A stretch of DNA of 64,000 nucleotides from Devosia lucknowensis (GTDB taxonomy: Bacteria; Pseudomonadota; Alphaproteobacteria; Rhizobiales; Devosiaceae), in contig NZ_FXWK01000001.1 in NCBI RefSeq assembly GCF_900177655.1, forward strand, positions 1,922,001-1,986,000, read 5' to 3'. A model generated the notes under the pieces. The model ran no database searches. It worked only from the letters and a program-made list of their open reading frames with translations, and was not told where the DNA came from. Of the stretch, positions 61,627 to 64,000 are shown in pieces. The position numbers were made by a program, and so were the translations under genes. The stretch's first letter is position 1. The number at the start of each line of letters is the position of its first letter.

Positions 61627-61708
61627 TGTGCGGGGGCTCAATGGCCCCTGCACCTTTCTTGCCGCAATTGCCCGTTAACGAATGGTGAAACGACAAGGAG
61701 ACTGGCAC

Positions 61709-62110
61709 ATGGGAGCCATCCACGAAATCGTCTTCGACTGTGCCGAGCCGGCCGTGCTGGCCGCGTTCTGGGCCGCATTGCTGGACGGCTACAGCGTGCG
61801 GCCGGGCGATCAGGCCGATGCCGCGATCAGCGCCGCGCTCGGCCTCGACCCCGATGTGCCGACCACGATCATGCTCGATGGTCCGGGTCCGTCCATCTGC
61901 TTTCAGAATGTTGATGGCCAGCGTCCCGACAATAACCGGGTACATTTCGACGTCCAGGTCTCCGACCGTGCCAACGAGGTCGACCGCCTCAAGGAAGCCG
62001 GCGCCAGCGTCGATCGGGTTCTGCCCACCTATACGGTCATGCGGGATCCTGAAGGCAATCAGTTCGTGCTTGTCGACCGGCCGGCCGAGGCTACCCGCGT
62101 CGCCGCCTGA
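61709..62110 (+). CDS. VOC-family (glyoxalase-like) protein
   Basis: 133 residues from MGAIHEIVFDCAEPAVLAAF. Two beta-alpha-beta units, with 'PGPSICFQNVDGQRPDNNRVHFDVQV' in two parts and a closing 'RDPEGNQFVLVDRP', are the Glyoxalase_6-type fold. Metal ligands are His at the start, His in 'VHFDV' and the final Glu region. The substrate is unknown. AAGGAG lies at 61695-61700. Confidence 0.85.
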   Translation: MGAIHEIVFDCAEPAVLAAFWAALLDGYSVRPGDQADAAISAALGLDPDVPTTIMLDGPGPSICFQNVDGQRPDNNRVHFDVQVSDRANEVDRLKEAGASVDRVLPTYTVMRDPEGNQFVLVDRPAEATRVAA

Positions 62111-62192
62111 CACGCCCATGGCGGGCTGGTGCTGACACGCCCTGTCATCCGACCGGACTAACGTCCTCATCAACAAAGGACGGAGACCGGCC

Positions 62193-62591
62193 ATGGCCCT
62201 TATCGCTTCCTGCCATTGCGGCAGCACCCGCATCCAACTGCCTGAGCACCCCACCCAGGCAGCGCGATGCAACTGCACCTTCTGCCAGCGCGCCGGCGCG
62301 GTCTGGGCCTATTACACCCACGATCAGATCGAGGTGCTGCAGGCCGAGGGGCAGAGCAGCTACTCCACCAACCCCGATTATGGGTTGCACTATTTCTGCG
62401 GAAAGTGCGGCATGCACACCTGGGGCGAGAGCGTCGACTGGTCTTCGGCTTACAACAATGACGGCACGCCGAAGGGCGACGTTGCCGTCATCCCTGAAAA
62501 GACCAAGTGCCAGGTCAACTTGAACCTCGTCGACGATCTCGATTGGTCCAGGGTTGAAATCGAACAGCTCGACGGCCGCAACAATTGGTAG
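62193..62591 (+). CDS. GFA-family zinc protein
   Basis: 132 residues. The Zn-binding cysteines are in 'ASCHCGSTRI', 'RCNCTFCQRAGAVWAYY' and 'YFCGKCGMHTWGE', as in the glutathione-dependent formaldehyde-activating (Gfa) family. The precise enzyme activity is uncertain, as many members are not formaldehyde-linked. AAAGGACGGAG lies upstream at 62175-62185. Confidence 0.88.
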   Translation: MALIASCHCGSTRIQLPEHPTQAARCNCTFCQRAGAVWAYYTHDQIEVLQAEGQSSYSTNPDYGLHYFCGKCGMHTWGESVDWSSAYNNDGTPKGDVAVIPEKTKCQVNLNLVDDLDWSRVEIEQLDGRNNW

Positions 62592-62770
62592 GCGACTGCA
62601 GCGGCGCAACGGAGCAGCATCTCACGCCGCAGTTCATAGCCCGCCGCACGCTCCGAGCCGCCTGGGGCTTGACCCGAGGGCCACTCGCCGGATGACAGGC
62701 GCTCTAGATAGTCCTCGGATCGAGCCCGAGGACGACTCCATGTTTTTCGGGGGGATGAAGACGAACTGGC

Positions 62771-63304
62771 TCAATGCCCCTCGAAAGCCATCAACGCGGT
62801 GACCTTCACGCTCTCTGCGCCGAGCTTTGCCGCGCCGCCGATATCAGGCAGGTCGATGACGAATGCTGCGTCGTCGCAGGTGGCGCCCGTGCGGCGCAAC
62901 AGACCGATGGCGGCGATGGCCGTCCCGCCGGTTGCGATAAGGTCATCGACCAATAGCACCTTGTGACGGCTGTCGACCACATCAGCATGAATCTCGATCG
63001 TGTCGACGCCGTATTCCAGCGCATAGTTCTGACCGATCGTCTCTCCGGGCAGCTTGCCCTTCTTCCGCACCGGCACGAAGCCGGCGCCAAGTGCGATGGC
63101 GACGCCCGCGCCGAAGATGAAGCCGCGTGCCTCGATCCCGGCGACGTGGGTGATGCCCTGCCCCCGGTAGAGCGCCGCAATACGCTCGACGCTTTCCTTA
63201 AAGCCCTCGGGGTGCTCGATCAACGTGGTGATGTCACGGAAGAGGATCCCCTTCTTGGGGTAGTCGGGGATCGTCCGGACGAGCGACTTCAGGTCGAGCG
63301 ACAT
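62771..63304 (-). CDS. apt: Adenine phosphoribosyltransferase
   Basis: 177 residues. It makes AMP from adenine and PRPP (supplied by prs, also in this window). 'IRTIPDYPKKGILFRDITTLI' in two parts, 'AGIEARGFIFGAGVAIALG', 'VRKKGKLPGETI' and the PRPP loop 'VLLVDDLIATGGTAIA' are diagnostic. It is downstream of the cytochrome c1 gene on the same strand, as in other Hyphomicrobiales. Confidence 0.97.
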   Translation of the reverse strand: MSLDLKSLVRTIPDYPKKGILFRDITTLIEHPEGFKESVERIAALYRGQGITHVAGIEARGFIFGAGVAIALGAGFVPVRKKGKLPGETIGQNYALEYGVDTIEIHADVVDSRHKVLLVDDLIATGGTAIAAIGLLRRTGATCDDAAFVIDLPDIGGAAKLGAESVKVTALMAFEGH

Positions 63305-63332
63305 CGATAGCCTTGCAATGAAAGGATGGAGA

Positions 63333-63527
63333 TCAGTTCTTGTTGCGGCCTAGCACGTGCCGGGCAATGACGCCGGCATTGTAGGCCACGTTGCGGGTGG
63401 TGGCGATGGCCGTCTCACGCGCCTTCGGATTGGTTGCCACGGCCTTTACGCCGGCACGGACCACGGGATGGCGGCTCAATGCGATCGCAGTACTTACGAC
63501 TGTGACAGCAATGCGAACGGCCGACAT
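63333..63527 (-). CDS. Small hypothetical protein between petC and apt
   Basis: 64 residues from MSAVRIAVTVVSTAIALSRH, with one hydrophobic helix and a basic C-terminus 'ARHVLGRNKN'. CAAGGAGA lies just upstream of the ATG at 63527. It is 28 bp upstream of apt on the same strand. No family is recognised. Confidence 0.55.
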   Translation of the reverse strand: MSAVRIAVTVVSTAIALSRHPVVRAGVKAVATNPKARETAIATTRNVAYNAGVIARHVLGRNKN

Positions 63528-63636
63528 CGCGATCTCCTTGAACAATTCGAATACGTTGCAATATCGCGGCTGTGCCGTGCAATGGCAAGGGGCGGACGAC
63601 CGCCGATCCTGCAAATCGCGGTGACCACAAAAAGAA

Positions 63637-63656
63637 AGGGCCCCGTCCGGGGCCCT
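63637..63656 (-). terminator. Terminator of the cytochrome bc1 operon
   Basis: AGGGCCCC and GGGGCCCT (8-bp stem, four-base loop), followed on the minus strand by TTCTTTTTG. It lies 24 bp after the cytochrome c1 stop and separates it from the small gene and apt. Confidence 0.85.
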
Positions 63657-63679
63657 CTCCAATTCGGTCTGGTGTTGGC

Positions 63680-64000
63680 TCAGTGTTCGATGCCGGCCCA
63701 GAGCTTGCGCTTGGTGGCGTACATCAGCCCGGCGAACAGCACGAGGAACAGCAGAACCACGAAACCGGTCTGCTTGCGCGACACCAGGTGCGGTTCGGCC
63801 ATCCACATCATGAAGGCGGAGACGTCGGTCGAGTATTGCTCGAGAGTTTCAGGAACGGCAACGCCATCCTCGCCGGGAGTGTAGGTCACGGAACCGTCGG
63901 CAAGCGGTGGCGCCATGCCGATGGCATGACCCGGGAAGTAGTCGTTGTAATACTTGCCCTCTGCCAGCTCGAAGCCTTCCGGAGCCGTCTCCGGCACTTC
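63680..64000 (-). CDS. petC: Cytochrome c1 of the bc1 complex, C-terminal part
   Basis: The window ends inside the gene; about 106 residues of the C-terminus are visible. 'AIGMAPPL' contains the Met axial ligand of heme c, with 'YNDYFPGH' before it. 'EPHLVSRKQTGF' leads into the final membrane anchor 'VVLLFLVLFAGLMYATKRKLW'. The upstream part (heme CxxCH) is outside. In alphaproteobacteria this belongs to the petABC operon. It transfers electrons from the Rieske centre to cytochrome c. Confidence 0.95.
   Translation of the reverse strand, partial: EVPETAPEGFELAEGKYYNDYFPGHAIGMAPPLADGSVTYTPGEDGVAVPETLEQYSTDVSAFMMWMAEPHLVSRKQTGFVVLLFLVLFAGLMYATKRKLWAGIEH

Overview
The window is from a GC-rich alphaproteobacterium, most likely a member of the Hyphomicrobiales close to Devosia and its relatives. 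This rests on gene content and order: lgt, a MidA-type methyltransferase, pgeF and prs; rplY, pth and ychF; pgsA, moaD and moaE; uvrC; apt beside cytochrome c1; and a UvrB with a long N-terminal extension. It also rests on the many SH3_3 and DUF1236 secreted proteins. Nothing here fixes the genus. The window is chromosomal and mostly housekeeping; both ends cut genes (a DoxX-like gene on the left, cytochrome c1 on the right).

Layout. 1-8.1 kb: small envelope and secreted proteins, an OmpR-type two-component system behind a PepSY-like secreted protein, a DUF429 gene and a probable EVE/PUA-like HNH nuclease. 8.1-11 kb: a perfect 9 x 9 bp tandem repeat, then uvrB. 11-14.2 kb: an AT-rich accessory island with a SLATT-type membrane protein divergent from a reverse transcriptase. 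It lies just behind uvrB, with a degenerate second copy of the uvrB 3' end at its left edge and related palindromic repeats on both sides. 14.2-16.2 kb: small secreted proteins and an intergenic stretch that folds into a long hairpin (candidate RNA). 16.2-31.1 kb: hemH, a DUF1007-NicO metal exporter with a LysR regulator, a DMT transporter, an SDR gene overlapping uvrC, a DUF3060 gene, a three-gene ABC-2 exporter, and a DAHP synthase behind a leader peptide and attenuator. 31.1-42.6 kb: pgsA-moaD-moaE, a desaturase, a branched-chain aminotransferase divergent from a MarR regulator, proC, a YbjN-like gene, a phosphoesterase, a BMFP/UbiK protein and acnB.

42.6-47.4 kb is a curli-like (or holdfast-anchor-like) locus. 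Two secreted repeat proteins read rightward and meet, at a shared bidirectional terminator, a leftward operon of two small secreted proteins and a CsgG/HfaB-type secretion lipoprotein. No recognisable csgD or csgE is present. 47.7-57.2 kb: lgt-midA-pgeF-prs-rplY-pth, then an amino-acid ABC importer lying between pth and ychF. 57.4-64 kb: paired MaoC-fold hydratases, a TerC protein, small enzymes (RibD-C/DHFR-like, VOC, GFA), apt and the 3' part of cytochrome c1.

The strongest leads are the SLATT-reverse transcriptase pair with its boundary scars, the curli-like locus with its atypical repeats, the aromatic leader peptide of the DAHP synthase gene, a duplicated upstream motif at 5.4 and 14.9 kb, and the hairpin region near 15.2 kb.
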